NCBI RefSeq assembly: GCF_945859705.1
Contig: NC_079136.1
Location: 91,573,120-91,637,119, forward strand
From: Episyrphus balteatus
Taxonomy: Eukaryota > Arthropoda > Insecta > Diptera > Syrphidae
Direction of reading: 5' to 3'
Length of the DNA: 64,000 nt
Shown: piece by piece, positions 35,301 through 48,079 of the stretch
Layout of the letters: each line of letters opens with the position of its first letter
Numbering within the stretch: position 1 is the stretch's first letter
Program-made: the position numbers and the translations under genes
The notes under the pieces: model-generated
Told to the model about the DNA's origin: nothing
What the model saw: only the letters and a program-made list of their open reading frames with translations
Database searches by the model: none

Positions 35301-37988
35301 TCGTATCTTGCAGTATTTGTATGCTTTTCAACAAAAGCTATTCATATTGAAGTTGTATGCAACCTTACTACTGAATCATTTATTAACTGCTTGAAACGAT
35401 TTATAGGAAGACGAGGTGTATGCCATACTATATTCTGTGACAATGCCACAAACTTTGTAGGGGCAAGAAACCAATTAAAAGATTTTCAAGATTTTCTTGA
35501 TTCGTCTGAAACTCAATCATCGATTAATTCAAATTGTTTAAAAATGGGAATTAACTGGAAACACATTCCACCACGTTCTCCCCATTTCGGAGGCCTTTGG
35601 GAGGCCGCTGTTAAATCCGCAAAAACATTGTTGTTAAAATATTTAGGAGAAGCGTCTTTAACTTATGAAGAGCTTTCCACAGTTGTGATTCAAATTGAAT
35701 CTATCTTGAATTCACGCCCACTTACACCTAACTCCTCAGATCCTAATGACATGCAGGCATTGACTCCCGGTCATTTTTTAATTGGTGCTCCGTTGACATC
35801 GCTTCCAGAACCTGACATAACTGATCATAACATCTCAAGATTAGACAAATTTCGTCAGATTCAGCATATTCAACAGCATTTTTGGCAAAGATGGTCAAAT
35901 GAATACCTCCATCTTCTTCAACAGAAATTAAAGTGGAAGGTGGAATCCAAAAATCTAGAACCTGGAACAATGGTTGTTTTAAAAGATGCACACCAGCCTC
36001 CAATGAAATGGAAGCTCGGACGTGTAATCGAAGTTGTCAAGGGAACAGACGGATTAGTACGAGTGGCATATGTTAAGACTGAAACCGGCACATATCAACG
36101 AGCTGTTCAAAATCTTTGTCCCCTACCGATTGACCATAAAGAGCAGCAAAAGGATGCTGCACAAATCCCAATAAAAAAACAACCCCTGATGAGATTAAGA
36201 AGTGGGAGATACCTCCTTAACTCTTTAACATCATTATTATGCTTCATGTTGCTATTGTTTCCATTAGCTGCCTCTTCAGATACCGAACCAATAAGAATAA
36301 CCCAATTTGACCATCCCACAGGGATTTATTTTGAAGATATAGGTAGTGCGAGCACCGTTAATAGTTTTTGGAACATTTATATATTTTATAATTTATCATC
36401 ATATTGGCTAGAGCTAGGGGAAGTGAAAACTTATTTACAGAGAATGGATAATATTTGTTTAGATGAATTGAAAATTAATCCGTACTGTTTGCCTACAGTA
36501 ACAGCTCTCAAACAAAGAGTTATAGCAATCGAATCAAACAATGACCTCATTCATAATTATCATACTTCTTACAATAAAAGGATAAGAATTGCTAGATCTC
36601 CTTTCGATTTTATAGGAAACGTGGCACATAGCTTATTTGGGGTATTGGATCAAGATGATGCTAAGGACATACAGCACCAAATCTCTTTGGTCAACCAAGA
36701 TGAACAGCATCTCGTGCATCTCTTTAAAAAGCAGAGCTCAATCGCAGATTCAACCGTAAATCTGCTTAAACGAAATAATCTGCAACTCAGTCAGCAATAT
36801 CAAGGTTTTAAAACCATGTTCGAAAAATCCTTAAACAGCATTGAAAAGCATCAAGAAATAATCGATGTCAGTCAGCGCTTTTCTGCATTAACTTCATATT
36901 TGATTTTGTCAATTTCAAACCTCGAAAGAGTGCAAGACACATTACTTGACGTTCTTCTTAGTCTTAATAATGTCAAAATGAATCCTCATTTTATTTCGCC
37001 GTCACAATTTACTAAACAGCTCCAAATTATTCGGAACAACATTCCATCCCATCTTAACATTCCGACAGCATCTGTATTAGATATTTTTAAGCTGTCATCT
37101 ATTAAAGGACGAAGTCTTAATGACTCAATAGTATTTGAAATGATGATCCCTTTGGTTGATAACCAAGAATTTCAGCTTTTTAATTTAGTTCAGTTTCCTC
37201 TATTTCAAAATGATTCAAGTTTCATAATAGAATTATCATCCCCTTATTTAGCAGTCACTGCAACAAGAGATAGGTATTTTGAATTAACAGAAAATCAGCT
37301 ATCATCATGCCACTTCCTCTCAACGAAAAATTTTGTCTGTAACCAACAACTACCAACAATGATTCATCGAGACAGCGGTATAAGTTGTGAAGTCTCGCTT
37401 CTGAATCATTTGAGTAGTGCTTTAAGTCACTGTTGTTTAACGAGATCCATCTCTCAAGATCGATGGGTAAGCCTAAGAAGTTCCAATACTTGGATATTTG
37501 CTCTTAAGGAGGCTGTAACTGGTTTATTGGTGTGTGAAGGAATAACAAAAAGTCTTACCCTAAGTGACAGTGGTTTTATAGAATTTTTGATACCATGTAT
37601 TTTAAAACTTCCACACATAGTGATAAATGGTCGAGTCTTTAGCAATACCACCTTAAAAAACTCATTTGTTCCCTCTATTAAAATTTCTGAGTCAATTAAA
37701 GGTAAAATTCCGATGAAAAATATGAACATCATAACATCCCCGAGCAATGAGACTAATTTTAAAGAGATAGAAGATTTAAAAGGCAAAATTAGTGAAGTTG
37801 ATAAAGACCTAGATAATGATACCTGGGTAAATTCTATAAATACGCACGATTACCATCATTATAGCATGAGCTTCATATTATTCCTTACAATGATTGGCTT
37901 CATTATTTTTTATTTTATTAAAAAAAGAAAACCCAAACCACTTCCTAGAAGAAGCGCTCCTCGTTTTGAAATAGACACACAATTTTAA
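32349..37988 (+). pseudogene. Pol-Env part of BEL copy 2, separated from Gag
   Basis: This 1879-codon frame corresponds to residues 599-2477 of copy 1, starting at a methionine just before the protease motif. Protease, reverse transcriptase (YVDD), RNase H, integrase triad and the envelope-like C-terminus are all intact, with two substitutions seen relative to copy 1 (Leu to His early in the segment and Ile to Val in RNase H). The frame itself is open, but it has lost its normal translation start with Gag and now follows foldback sequence. Expression would need internal initiation or splicing of the insert, neither of which is evident. Confidence 0.93.
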
Positions 37989-37997
37989 ATTTTTTTT

Positions 37998-38028
37998 GAG
38001 GGATTAGATCCCTCAAAGGGGGGGAGTA
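37998..38028 (+). promoter_or_regulatory. Hairpin plus polypurine tract of BEL copy 2
   Basis: GAGGGAT-TAG-ATCCCTC (37998-38014) precedes AAAGGGGGGGAGTA (38015-38028), which abuts the 3' LTR. The arrangement is identical in copy 1. Confidence 0.9.
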
Positions 38029-38462
38029 TGTTAAGTAAACATTTTTAGTATCATTTTAAGTAACCATATGACCAATAGTATTATCACATTGCATTGTTGC
38101 TGACACGATGGGAAATGATTTCTTACCAGTTCCCACTGAGTGTTCTTTTTAAGTATAATTATGTATTTTTTTGTATTCTATCACCCATTTTTACCTTTCC
38201 TACCATATCATATTTCCACCCAACTCCTACTTCTGCGTGAGACCAGACGAAATAAGATCATTTAATAAAAGTTCAATGTTTAGTCTCACGCGCTGAGTGT
38301 TCATTATGCTGACTTGTCATTTTTTGGCAAAGTACCTTTAAATGATCGGCATAATGGGCACTCGCTGTCCAACCACTTTCAAGTGAACATCAAATAAAAA
38401 TTGTAATCAATAATAATAAAAAAAGGTGTTTGTATTTTCAAGGTTCTAAAGTTTAAAGAACA
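38029..38462 (+). repeat. 3' LTR of BEL copy 2
   Basis: A full 434-bp LTR followed immediately by the CTGTC target duplication. Confidence 0.97.
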
Positions 38463-38464
38463 CT

Positions 38465-38660
38465 GTCAATAAATTGCACTTATTTTTTTTTTTTAAATGT
38501 TAAATTTTCTCGATATTCTTTGCTTCAATTTCAGTCTTTTTTTCCATACGTTTCTATGGACGTTATCAGTCAATAAATTGTACTTCATTTCTTTTTTAAT
38601 GTTAAATTTTACAGATACTCTCTTTTTTCATTTCAGTCTTTTTTTTCCTTACATACTTCG
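38465..38660 (+). repeat. Two-copy tandem duplication (104-bp period)
   Basis: GTCAATAAATTG at 38465 recurs at 38569. Each copy is followed by AATGTTAAATTTT and TTTCAGTCTTTTTTT words at matching positions. The copies are diverged. BEL copy 2 inserted into the first unit. Confidence 0.75.
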
Positions 38661-39016
38661 TTTATGTTGATTGCATCTTTATAAAGGGAACGGGTTTTTA
38701 AGTTCCTAGCATTGATTTAAAGCTTTTGTTTCAAGCTTTTTAATGGTGCAATTAACATTCATATATGTCAATTACATCCTGACCAATTATCGTTTTTACA
38801 GAACCCAAAGCTTGATTCCATTTTTTTGCTATATATATCAATTTTTAATTAGATTTATTAAATTTAACAAAGTTTGTATTAAATTACATACAATTTTGGC
38901 AAAAAATTAACTAAATTTTTGTTTTCAAAAATTTGTTAGTCACTTTGGAACCGCCATTTGAATAAATAAAAGTTGGCAGCAATCTTGTATTCTCCAAACT
39001 AATATCCTTCAACGTG
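38661..39016. other. Non-coding DNA, nothing recognised
   Basis: Short AT-rich spacer between the tandem duplication and the next foldback. No gene. Confidence 0.5.
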
Positions 39017-39782
39017 CACCGAAAAAAAAAACCAATATCAATTTAACATTTTTTAAATATCAAATTAATATTTTTTAAATATCAGCCAAAAATGCTCTAT
39101 AAAATGTGTTTCATGATATTTAAAATGTTAAAACAACATTTTTATTATCAGGATGATATTTAAATGTCACATTTTGGAAATTTTTTTTGATATTTTATTA
39201 TCATTTTTTCATATCAATTTCTCATTCCAAATTATTGAAAAATATTAAATACAAAATTCTTGATGTGTACTAATTTAAAGGCGCTTTGTGTTTTTTCGAA
39301 GTAAAATGTATGATTTACTGAGAAAATTTGATCGGCACTAAGATTTTACTTTACATAGTTTGGGAGAAAATTACAAAACAATTATATCACCTATAATAGA
39401 AAAAATAATATCATTACTATTTTATAAAGAATATTCCCTTTCAGTAATGTTTTGAAAAAAGAAAGAAAATTCTTAAAATATTAAAAATAATAAAAAAGAA
39501 AAGGAAAGAAATAGGTTTCATTATAATAAACTAAAACGTAAAATCTAGTCCACATTGATATTTTAATTGTCAAAGTGAAATTTTCAATATCCACTTCAAC
39601 TTAAAAAAATGTCAAAATGATATTTTAATTGTCAAAGTGAAATTTTCACTATCCCACCTGAAATTAAAAAATGTCAAAATGATATGATAAAATATCAAAA
39701 TTGATATTTTAATTGTTGGACGACTTTTGTCACTGAAAAATGTTAATTTGATAGCTGTTATTATCAAATTTTTTTTTCGGTG
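39017..39782. mobile_element. Foldback element G with core shared with element A
   Basis: The ends CACCGAAAAAAAAA (left) and its inverse (right, ending CGGTG at 39782) delimit 766 bp. The arms are made of repeated ATATCAA(A/T)TTAA words, and the right side holds a roughly 61-bp tandem unit (39557, 39618) with AATTGTCAAAGTGAAATTTT. The core at 39263-39370 matches 3857-3960 of element A, including GGCGCTTTGTGTTTTTTCGA, although the arms differ. There is no coding frame. Confidence 0.7.
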
Positions 39783-40825
39783 TGCCAGTTTTCATCAGTT
39801 TTTGTCAAGAAATAGGCATGTACAAGATTTTTGACGTGAAAAAACATTAAAGGCGGTAGTAAATCAAGCGCCAGAAATTTATTCTTTTTTTCTAAAATCC
39901 TGTACTAAATCCGAACTTTCCAATGATTTTGATTAAACAAAATCTGTGTACTTTGGCAAATAAGGTTAAGAATCGCATATCAGTCTTTTTTTTTTAAACA
40001 AAACAGTTTATTTGATCACACAAATTGGTTCCTTACATAACAACACGATTAACATAAAATTTCTAACTTGATCAACCATCATCTTTTCAGCCACTCTTTA
40101 ACATGCTATAAAAAATAAATACGAAAAAAGCACGTATACGCCACAGTGTACGTAGACAACGTGCAAATAATGTGAATTACAACTATGACCTAGGTGTCAA
40201 CCAACATATTGAAATCGATATTAAATAACACTTGCACTTAATAATTGAACAACAACTTAATAATAAATGAACAGAAAAATAAGAATCAAATAAGAATCAA
40301 AATTTTAAAATTTGTTCAATTTCTTAAATACTGTTAATTTTGAAAATATTACAAAAACAAAAAATAAACAAATACAAATTTAACACAAAACGAATACAAA
40401 TAAACAAAATATAAATAGAATTTTGTATTAAAGTTTTGGTTATTTAGTTACCAAAAAGGCCTTTTATGGGATTTTTGGGCTATCGAATACACAATCCTGT
40501 TGTGGCAGTTCTCATTCATAGCGGATTTTTTTCCCGGTGTCACTTCTATAGGTATATAATTATTCAATGATTTTACTAAGTGATCAAAACGAAACCCTTT
40601 GTTCGACGAAGAATTTAGGCAAGCGCGCGCAGCCTTTATAAATGCATTATGCAGACAAAAACTAGAACTGCTGAGAAAGCAGCCAAGTAAAGGGGAACAC
40701 CGAATTCTAAGACGAAAGAAGAGAAAAAGAAAATGTTCAGTTTAGTGAGGGTAAGGGATGATATCTACATAGGTGAAAATTTGCTTATATTGTTTGTCAG
40801 ATATTCATTTTTTTGAAATGGTAAC
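39783..40825. other. Non-coding DNA, nothing recognised
   Basis: AT-rich, no supported gene or repeat. Confidence 0.45.
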
Positions 40826-41506
40826 GGAGCTACGAATAACAGAGTTACGCGCGACAGAGTTACGGCCGTCAAAGTTACGCTAAACCGAAGTTACGAAAAA
40901 CTAGAGTTACGAATTCTAAAGTTATGTTAAGCTATGATATGTGATTTTTGGGTTGGCAACAATTGCAACAACAGTTCACCACACCAAAATAACGTCTGTA
41001 AAAAAAGGAGTGGTTTGGTTATTATTTTAATATAAATAATAACAAAGTGGGTATTACAAAATACGCTATGAATAATTATATTAATTAATAGAAAAAAAAT
41101 ACGTATTTGCAATATTAGTTGGACAAATAAGAAGTTAAATTCAATTATGTCCCCCAAATTTACATAAGTATACTCATGTTTTTTTTCTATTTCAACGTTT
41201 TTGCGATCTTCTCACAAAAACAAAACCATATTATGTACAATACCTATCCAATCAAAATTTTACAAGATTAAATAACACCCATTTTCGCTTTACTTATTTA
41301 GTTCTGACCAATGAGAAAAATGTTAATCTCTTGTTTGTATTTCCATAATTCCATGTCGTTCCTCGCAATTGTTGCCAACCCAAAAATCACATGTCATAGC
41401 TTAACATAACTTTAGAATTCGTAACTCTAGTTTTTCGTAACTTCGGTTTCGCGTAACTTTGACGGTCGTAACTCTGTCGCCCGTAACTCTGGTATTCGTA
41501 ACTTCG
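40826..41506. mobile_element. Foldback element with GTTACG-repeat arms
   Basis: The left arm (40826-40966) and right arm (41365-41506) are about 141 bp each and near-perfect inverted copies. The outer part of each arm is a degenerate minisatellite of six or so 14-16-bp units ending in (A/G)AGTTACG. The inner part carries a segment with GATTTTTGGGTTGGCAACAA. The roughly 400-bp centre is AT-rich without coding potential. No target duplication was found. Confidence 0.85.
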
Positions 41507-44500
41507 TCGGTTTCCCCATTTTTTTGCTAAAGCTAAAAACTTGTTATTTTCTTGACAAGAAAATATAAGCATACCTTTTTATAGTCTGTTAAATTGATAC
41601 TACTCCTTTGACAACTGAATATAATTACAGACACACATGTATAGATACAATAGGATATATATGGCGAAATGTATAAAATCTCTTAAGAAATGAAAATTTC
41701 ATAATTTCTTACCGAGACAAGAAAAAGATATAAGTACAAACTTTGATGGTTGCATTAACAAACTTAAGTTATACTCTGTGCAATGCATTAGTCTTCCTAA
41801 GGTGGGGCTGCTGTCTCAAGTATAATGGTAGTAAAGTAGCTATCTACACAACACTTCAATATAATTTTAATCCTTGAGCAATCCTTCAGTTGAATTTATA
41901 TGTATGTAGTACGTCTTTAAAGAAGTTGTAGGTATAGTTTTATATTGATGGTTTTTATTTTAAAAAAAATTCTATTTTGTTTACAATTTTAAATTTTATT
42001 AGTTTTACAAAAATGTCAATAGGCAAGTAAATTTGAGCTTACTTTTTTGTTTGAATATTTTTTTCTGATAGTAAAACTGATGATTAAAAAACCAACACTT
42101 AAAGGGATAGAGGTTATATCAGAAAAGAAAATTGAGTGTGCAATCCAAAAAAAATGTCTCACTTGATACTCATAAGTTGAAACTTAATGTTAATACTAAA
42201 CTAGCTCCCTAAATTTACTAGTCTTGTGAAGCATCTGGTGCGTTCACCAATTTATTGATAGAAATGATTTTTTTTTTTTTCAAATGCCAAACATCCATAT
42301 CGTTCAATCGTTTCAATCGAGGAGCGCTTTAGGCAAACAAGCAAATTCCACCACAAGTTCTCCTACAACTATACAGCAGAGACATATACAATCTATATAC
42401 TAACAAAACGAATAAAATGTACACCATTGAACCTCTTATTATTCAACTTTTTTATATCTCCTACTCAGACATCCCAATCACGCTCTCTAAATACAAACCA
42501 ATAGCAAAGCTAACTTGGCGGTTCAAATTCGGTTCCGCAGCAAGTAAACAAGTAAGTCGAGGCTACGTTTAAGTTTTTTTTTTTTTTTTTTTGGTACCTA
42601 CTTGTTTTTGTTGTAAATTTAGCGCACTCGATTTGGGATTTTATCCAATACTTCTCAATGACATTACCAATCTTAGTATCAATCCACACCGTTTCTATTT
42701 AGGGACAACAAAAAATCATATCACCAAAAAGAGTATAGAAAACATTTTTGTGTTTGCGTGCAGCAAGAAAAAAAAAAACGACCAAGTTGTTGTTAGTATA
42801 AATCCCCTCTGAAAATTTATGACTCAGGTTTGGTTGAATTTTGTATAATTCCTCTTTTTTTTTTATTGCAAATTTAATTCAAATTCGTTGCGCCTGAGCC
42901 TTTAGGTAACTAACTGGCTTTGTGCAATGAGAGGTAAATGGCTTAGTTTTCTGGTCCGTTTTTGGGGGAAACAATGGCGCTATATAGTGAACAACTGCAT
43001 TATTATAAAGTTGTTTTTAGTTTCCATTTTTATTTAGTTGCATGTTGAAGCGGGAGGGTATATATCTACCCATGGCATACCATGGACTTTTTTTTCAAAC
43101 ACATATGGTATGTTACTACAGAGTCGGTGCTGGACTAAGTCCATTTAAGTACCTTCCTAAAAATCTTAAGTAACTATTTTACCTACATTTCTTTCATTAC
43201 GAAGTTGTAAGTTAAACAAAGTCCGACGCAGTACGCACCTGGCAGTCACTAGATTTGTGGGTGGGAAATTTATAATGATAGTTAGAGATCTGCCGATGGG
43301 TTTGACCCCATATAAAACCTATAACTCCAGCCTCTAAACAACTAGAGTTTTTGTTGTTCACTCAAAACTTTCAATGCTAGTATGAAAAAGACATCCAAAA
43401 ACCTATTTTGGTAAAATAGTATAAGCAAACACTTTTTTAAAATCATAAGAGAAGTATAGTTTATTTTGTCTAATGAGCCTTAAACAGTATAGGTATCAAT
43501 TCCAGCCATGTAAGTTTTCACATAATTCCACATGTTTTGTTTGTATTATTTCAGTGGAAAAGAAACTTTCACTTGCAGGACATTTTTCAAGTAATTCTTA
43601 CGTAAATACTTGACACATGGTCGAAATTGGAATGTATTACACGAAGGTATGAATGCTTGCCATTTATACCATTTAAACCATTTAAAAAGTTAAAATCGCA
43701 ACAAGAAAAAACAAAAAACATAAACATTCGTGACTTTCGATTGTTTGTCTTTGTATGGAGATGGGTCTTCCAAACCAAGCTATCTATTGTTTTGATTGAA
43801 ATTATGAATTAAATAACTGTAAATAAATAAATAGACACGAATAAGGGAATAAATCACAATTTGGAGACAAGTTTTGAGAATTTATAATCTTGTAAACTTA
43901 TAGTTTTTTTTTTTTTTGATATTGAGTTCAGAATATTGCTCGAGTAAAAATACACTTTTTCCTGTCTTATGTGGAAATTTCTCGTTAAAAATTCAGGCTT
44001 CAGGCTGATCATGACCTAATTCAAATTTCAGACTTTTGTGTCATAAGCCCGAACTGGCTGAAAAATAAGTGTTTCTTGGCTGTTATAAATACTCGAGATA
44101 ACAATCAAAAATGGTATTACAATGATACGAGTAGAGTGAATGTGAAAAAAGTGGATTCAGTAATTCTTTCTGTTAGTCTGTAGGTATCTATTTTGAACTA
44201 GGTACACCCTAAACTACTGAAGCGATTTTCTTTGCACTTGGTTATTATAATTGTGAGCTTTGTGAGATTTCTTAGATGCGAAATTGAACTTTTATTATTA
44301 ACTGCTATATTACAAAATATAAAATCTTACTTTTATCAAAAACAAAAGTCTCCAACGATTTGACTAATTTTTTTATCTTTAAAGTAAAAACAAACAAGAA
44401 ATTGGACCGTTCTTAGTTCATTTTACAAAACTATTTTCTTCATTTCTGAAAACTAATAAACTTTTCATCTGATTTAAATAAAAAATCTTTTTTTTTTAAC

Positions 44501-45371
44501 CACTTTGACGATTTTCCAATTTTGTTTTCTAAAAATAATTTCCTTAATCAAATTACATTTTTCATTTAGTGGAAAAAGTTTTTTTTTTTAAAACGATGTT
44601 TTCAAAACATAAAAAGCAAGTTTATGATTTTTTTTCTAAACTTTGTTTTAAAGATTAAATTGAAATTATTGTTTTATGAATGTTAAAAAAAGGACTTTAC
44701 ATTCTAAGCCAACTTCTACTATAAGAGCAAGTACGTAATGGCAAATCGTGCATTTTATTTATATAGAAGAGAGTCTCAGCCAAAGTTTATATAATCCATT
44801 TTATGAATACATATTCTACAGCAAGTGAAATGATGCTCTAAAAATGGTATTCAATAAAATTTGGCACTGTGGTTTGAATATTTGGGAATATTTGGAACTG
44901 GTGTCGAAACACCATGTGCATTAAATTCAATTACGTTGAAATTCCGTGAAAATGTTGCAGTTGACATGATTTCCAAGAAAAAGAAGAGTTTATTCAAAAA
45001 AATTCAATGTAATTTTTCGCGAGAAATTAAAAGTTAGATTTTATAATTTAAATTTTGTTTCAGAGTAATGAAATTATGTTGAGCACTACTTTCATGAATT
45101 TCTTAAAGATAATGCTAAGCTTCATGTAATATAAGAACATCTCTTTTTATTATTGAGATTTAGATGTTTTAATATTAAGATTATGAACGCTTTAATTATA
45201 CTTTCATTGCTCTAAAATAAAATTTAATAAATACATTATACAATTTTACTTTTAATTCATCTTTTTTTTACATTCGAAAAACACCAGTCATTTTGGATTT
45301 ATGAAAAGATTTTTTGTTTCATTGTTATCATACCAAATGCAATACTCTACTGAATTTCATAGCTATTGGAT
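41507..45371. other. Non-coding DNA with one repeat terminus
   Basis: No supported gene. At about 44712-44760 the words CTATAAGAGCAAGTACGT and CGTGCATTTTATT match the reverse complement of 6500-6546, so this is probably an edge of dispersed repeat E extending leftward. Frames at 42591-42812 and 43587-43812 lack domains and overlap in opposite senses. Confidence 0.45.
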
Positions 45372-46460
45372 CAAGGGGCACGGTAGTGCCCAGCCAAGTT
45401 CTATAGCAACTTTGGCACTACACCCTTATTTACAGGAAACAACTCAGGCCATTTTCGACCCCCCTCTAACTTCCACACCAAAGCTGCTAGAAATTTCAAA
45501 CTCACTACATTTGTTGAGCTCGTCAAAACCAAACACCTCACAAAATTTCAGCCTCCTACGATGAGTAGTTTCTGAGATATAGGGCTTCAAAAATCGCAAA
45601 AACCGTAACTGACTCACTGACAGATCATCAAAATTATGGAGAACTTCCCGATATCGTAGAAACTTGAAATTTTACACGGTGATAGAACTTGTGGTGTATA
45701 CAAAGGAAAAAATCGAAAATTTGAGATTTTCAATTCAGGGGGCGTGGCATCCGCCCATTTCCGCTGAATTTTCATCATATATTATAGAGCACTTCTGATT
45801 ATCGTAGAATCTTGAAATTTGGTAGAATGGTGGTGCTGGTAGTTTACACAAAGGAAAAAATTTAAAATTTGAGAATTTCAGCCAGGGGGCGTGGCAACCG
45901 CCCATTCCCGCTGAATTTTCATCAAATATTATAGAGCACTTCTGTATGTCGTAGAATCTTGAAATTTGGTAGAATGGTGGAGCTGGTAGTTTACACAAAG
46001 GAAAAAATTTAAAGTTTGAGAATTTCAGGCAGGGGGCGTGGCAACCACCCATTTTCACTGAATTTTCATCAAATAAAGAGATTTTATATTCTACAGCCAT
46101 ACCTTGCAAAAAGTAGTGAAATCACAACAAAAACATTACTGTTAAAAAAAGAGCCAAGTTATCCTATGTTGAAATTATGCTGGCACAAAAAGTACTGAGA
46201 TGTAAAAGTGTACCAAGTTCTTAAGTTTGGGTTCAAATTCGTATCAATAAAATTTTGATTGTTTACTTGGCAATTTTTGAAATAACTTTAAAAATCGATG
46301 GTTAAGAAAAATTGTCAAGAGAACAATTAAAATTTTATTGATACGAATTTGAACCCAAACTTTAGAACTTGGTACACTTTTACATCTCAGTACTTTTTGT
46401 GCCAGCATAATTTCAACATAGGATAACTTGGCTCTTTTTTTAACAGTAATGTTTTTGTTG
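45372..46460 (-). mobile_element. Composite dispersed repeat C, minus orientation
   Basis: Read on the minus strand it starts with the foldback segment (46142-46440, inverted halves), then three units about 146 bp apart each with a GGCGTGGC(A)ACC/TCCGCCC motif (plus-strand positions near 45740, 45886, 46033), and ends at the GGGCAC-TACC-GTGCCC hairpin and CTTG at 45372. The other copies have two units, so unit number varies. The 124-codon minus frame 45735-46109 is the tandem unit read through and is not a gene. The palindrome at its start extends outward to a TCACAAC/GTTGTGA pair. Confidence 0.75.
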
Positions 46461-48079
46461 TGATTGTATTCACAAGGTGTACTAATTTTCCCAATCCTCC
46501 CATATCCTTCAAAAAATAACTCTTTACGTAAAAAATTAAATTGGATTTTGTTTAATGGATTTATTTTGTGAGCATTTACAAAAAAAAAAAAATCATAACT
46601 TTTGCTTGTATCATGCATAAATGTTTAGGTAGGCTTAAAAAAAATTAAAAACATAGTTTTTAAATTGAAAAATAATTTTTGAAATTTTGTTTGTGAAAAA
46701 GCATTTTTTACAAAACTGACATTTATTTTCCTTGAAATTTGGGTTTATGTGTTGATTAATTAATTTATTAAAAAGTCAAGTGGCATGATGCTTAAAAGTT
46801 AAAATACATTACAAATTTTTGTTTTCCAAATTAAAAAAAAAAAAAAAAAATAAAAGAAAAACAGATACCTAAACAAATTTCTTTGTCTGAATTCAATTAT
46901 ACAAATTACTTTAGCTCGCTTATTTTCAACATAATATGCAAATCTTCCAATCATAGTCAACACAACAATTTGATTTCCACTCCCGATTTCTCAAATTGAT
47001 AAAGTCACAAAAAGGTGCAATCAAAAAATCGTAAGGATACTGACCGGGTGATTTTTATACCTACCTATTGTTTTTGTATTCTTTTTTTTTTTTTTGTTTA
47101 AAATCATAGAACGCAATCTGTTCACGCCATATTTAAACTTTGAATTCTGTTTTACCAACTTCTTACAAAGCCTTCTTACACGAGTCCATTCCGTAAGCAA
47201 TCAATTCCAATATCAACATTTCACTAATGCAAATTTTGTATTTCACATTCAAAGTGCGAGAGACATGAGTTACCTTTGCAAAATAAGCAAAAAAAAAAAA
47301 AAAAACAGAAACATACCTAGGTAAAAAAAAGGTAGTGCACAAAGTTCCACGTTTTGGATTGGTAGCATTTATCTAGATAAAATCCATCATCTTTGCTGAA
47401 AAAAAAACTGCGAAACTAAGTCGCGTCGCCGACCGTTCAATAGTCTTTGTTTCGTTATGCATACCAAGGAGACACACGTTGTGCAAGGAACTCAAAATAC
47501 TTCTTATGGCCAATGTACACGCAAAGAGACGAATGTTAGAAAAATAATATGGCAAAAGCAAAAAATAAAACATACAAAAAAGAAACAACCAAAATAAAGA
47601 AAATACCATGGTGGGGTCTATCTATACTTATGTATATAAAACAACTGTAGGAACATGTTGTTGGAAACAACGACTGACGACGAGATACCTCAACAGATTA
47701 GATAATAATGTAAAACTGAGAAAATATGTGATGTAGAAAGTTAAAGAGACGCAAGTAAAACTTTACCTAACCGAAGTAAATTAGGTTGATAGTTTTGAAA
47801 CATTTTCCTGGTTTAATGCAACTGCAATATTGAACCTTGGTTATTGGTTTTAGAGGTTTCTGGGTTTGGCTTTCTGTAAGATTTTATTAAGAGGAAATTA
47901 GCAATAGATGGTCAAAAGGATGCTGAAACAAACATTAAAGTTAGTAGGTTACAAGATATTCCACCTTATATAACAAAGTATAATACCACATGAAATTGAG
48001 GTTATTTGTATCAAATGCTCAATTCTACTTGACCTAGATTAAGAAAAGAAAATTTTAACTAGTGCTTCCAAAAATCTGA
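46461..48079. other. Non-coding DNA, nothing recognised
   Basis: Several A or T homopolymer tracts and short frames without domains. Confidence 0.45.

Larger units (their letters stand above)
28412..38462 (+). mobile_element. BEL/Pao (roo-like) LTR retrotransposon, copy 2, complete but interrupted
   Basis: The element has two full 434-bp LTRs, primer site, split gag-pol-env frame, polypurine tract, and a perfect 5-bp duplication CTGTC at 28407-28411 and 38463-38467. The LTRs appear identical, indicating a very recent insertion. A foldback element (30829-32347) splits the frame. The length without that insert and one copy of its TAT duplication is about 8.5 kb, as expected for the intact family. 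Confidence 0.97.

Noticed and set aside
40826..40966. Short regularly spaced repeats resembling a CRISPR array
   Set aside because: Units are 14-16 bp, degenerate, without unique spacers, and mirrored in an inverted arm; the genome is eukaryotic.
45735..46109. 124-codon minus-strand frame with three similar 40-odd-residue blocks
   Set aside because: It is the tandem unit of dispersed repeat C read through; other copies have stops and different unit number.
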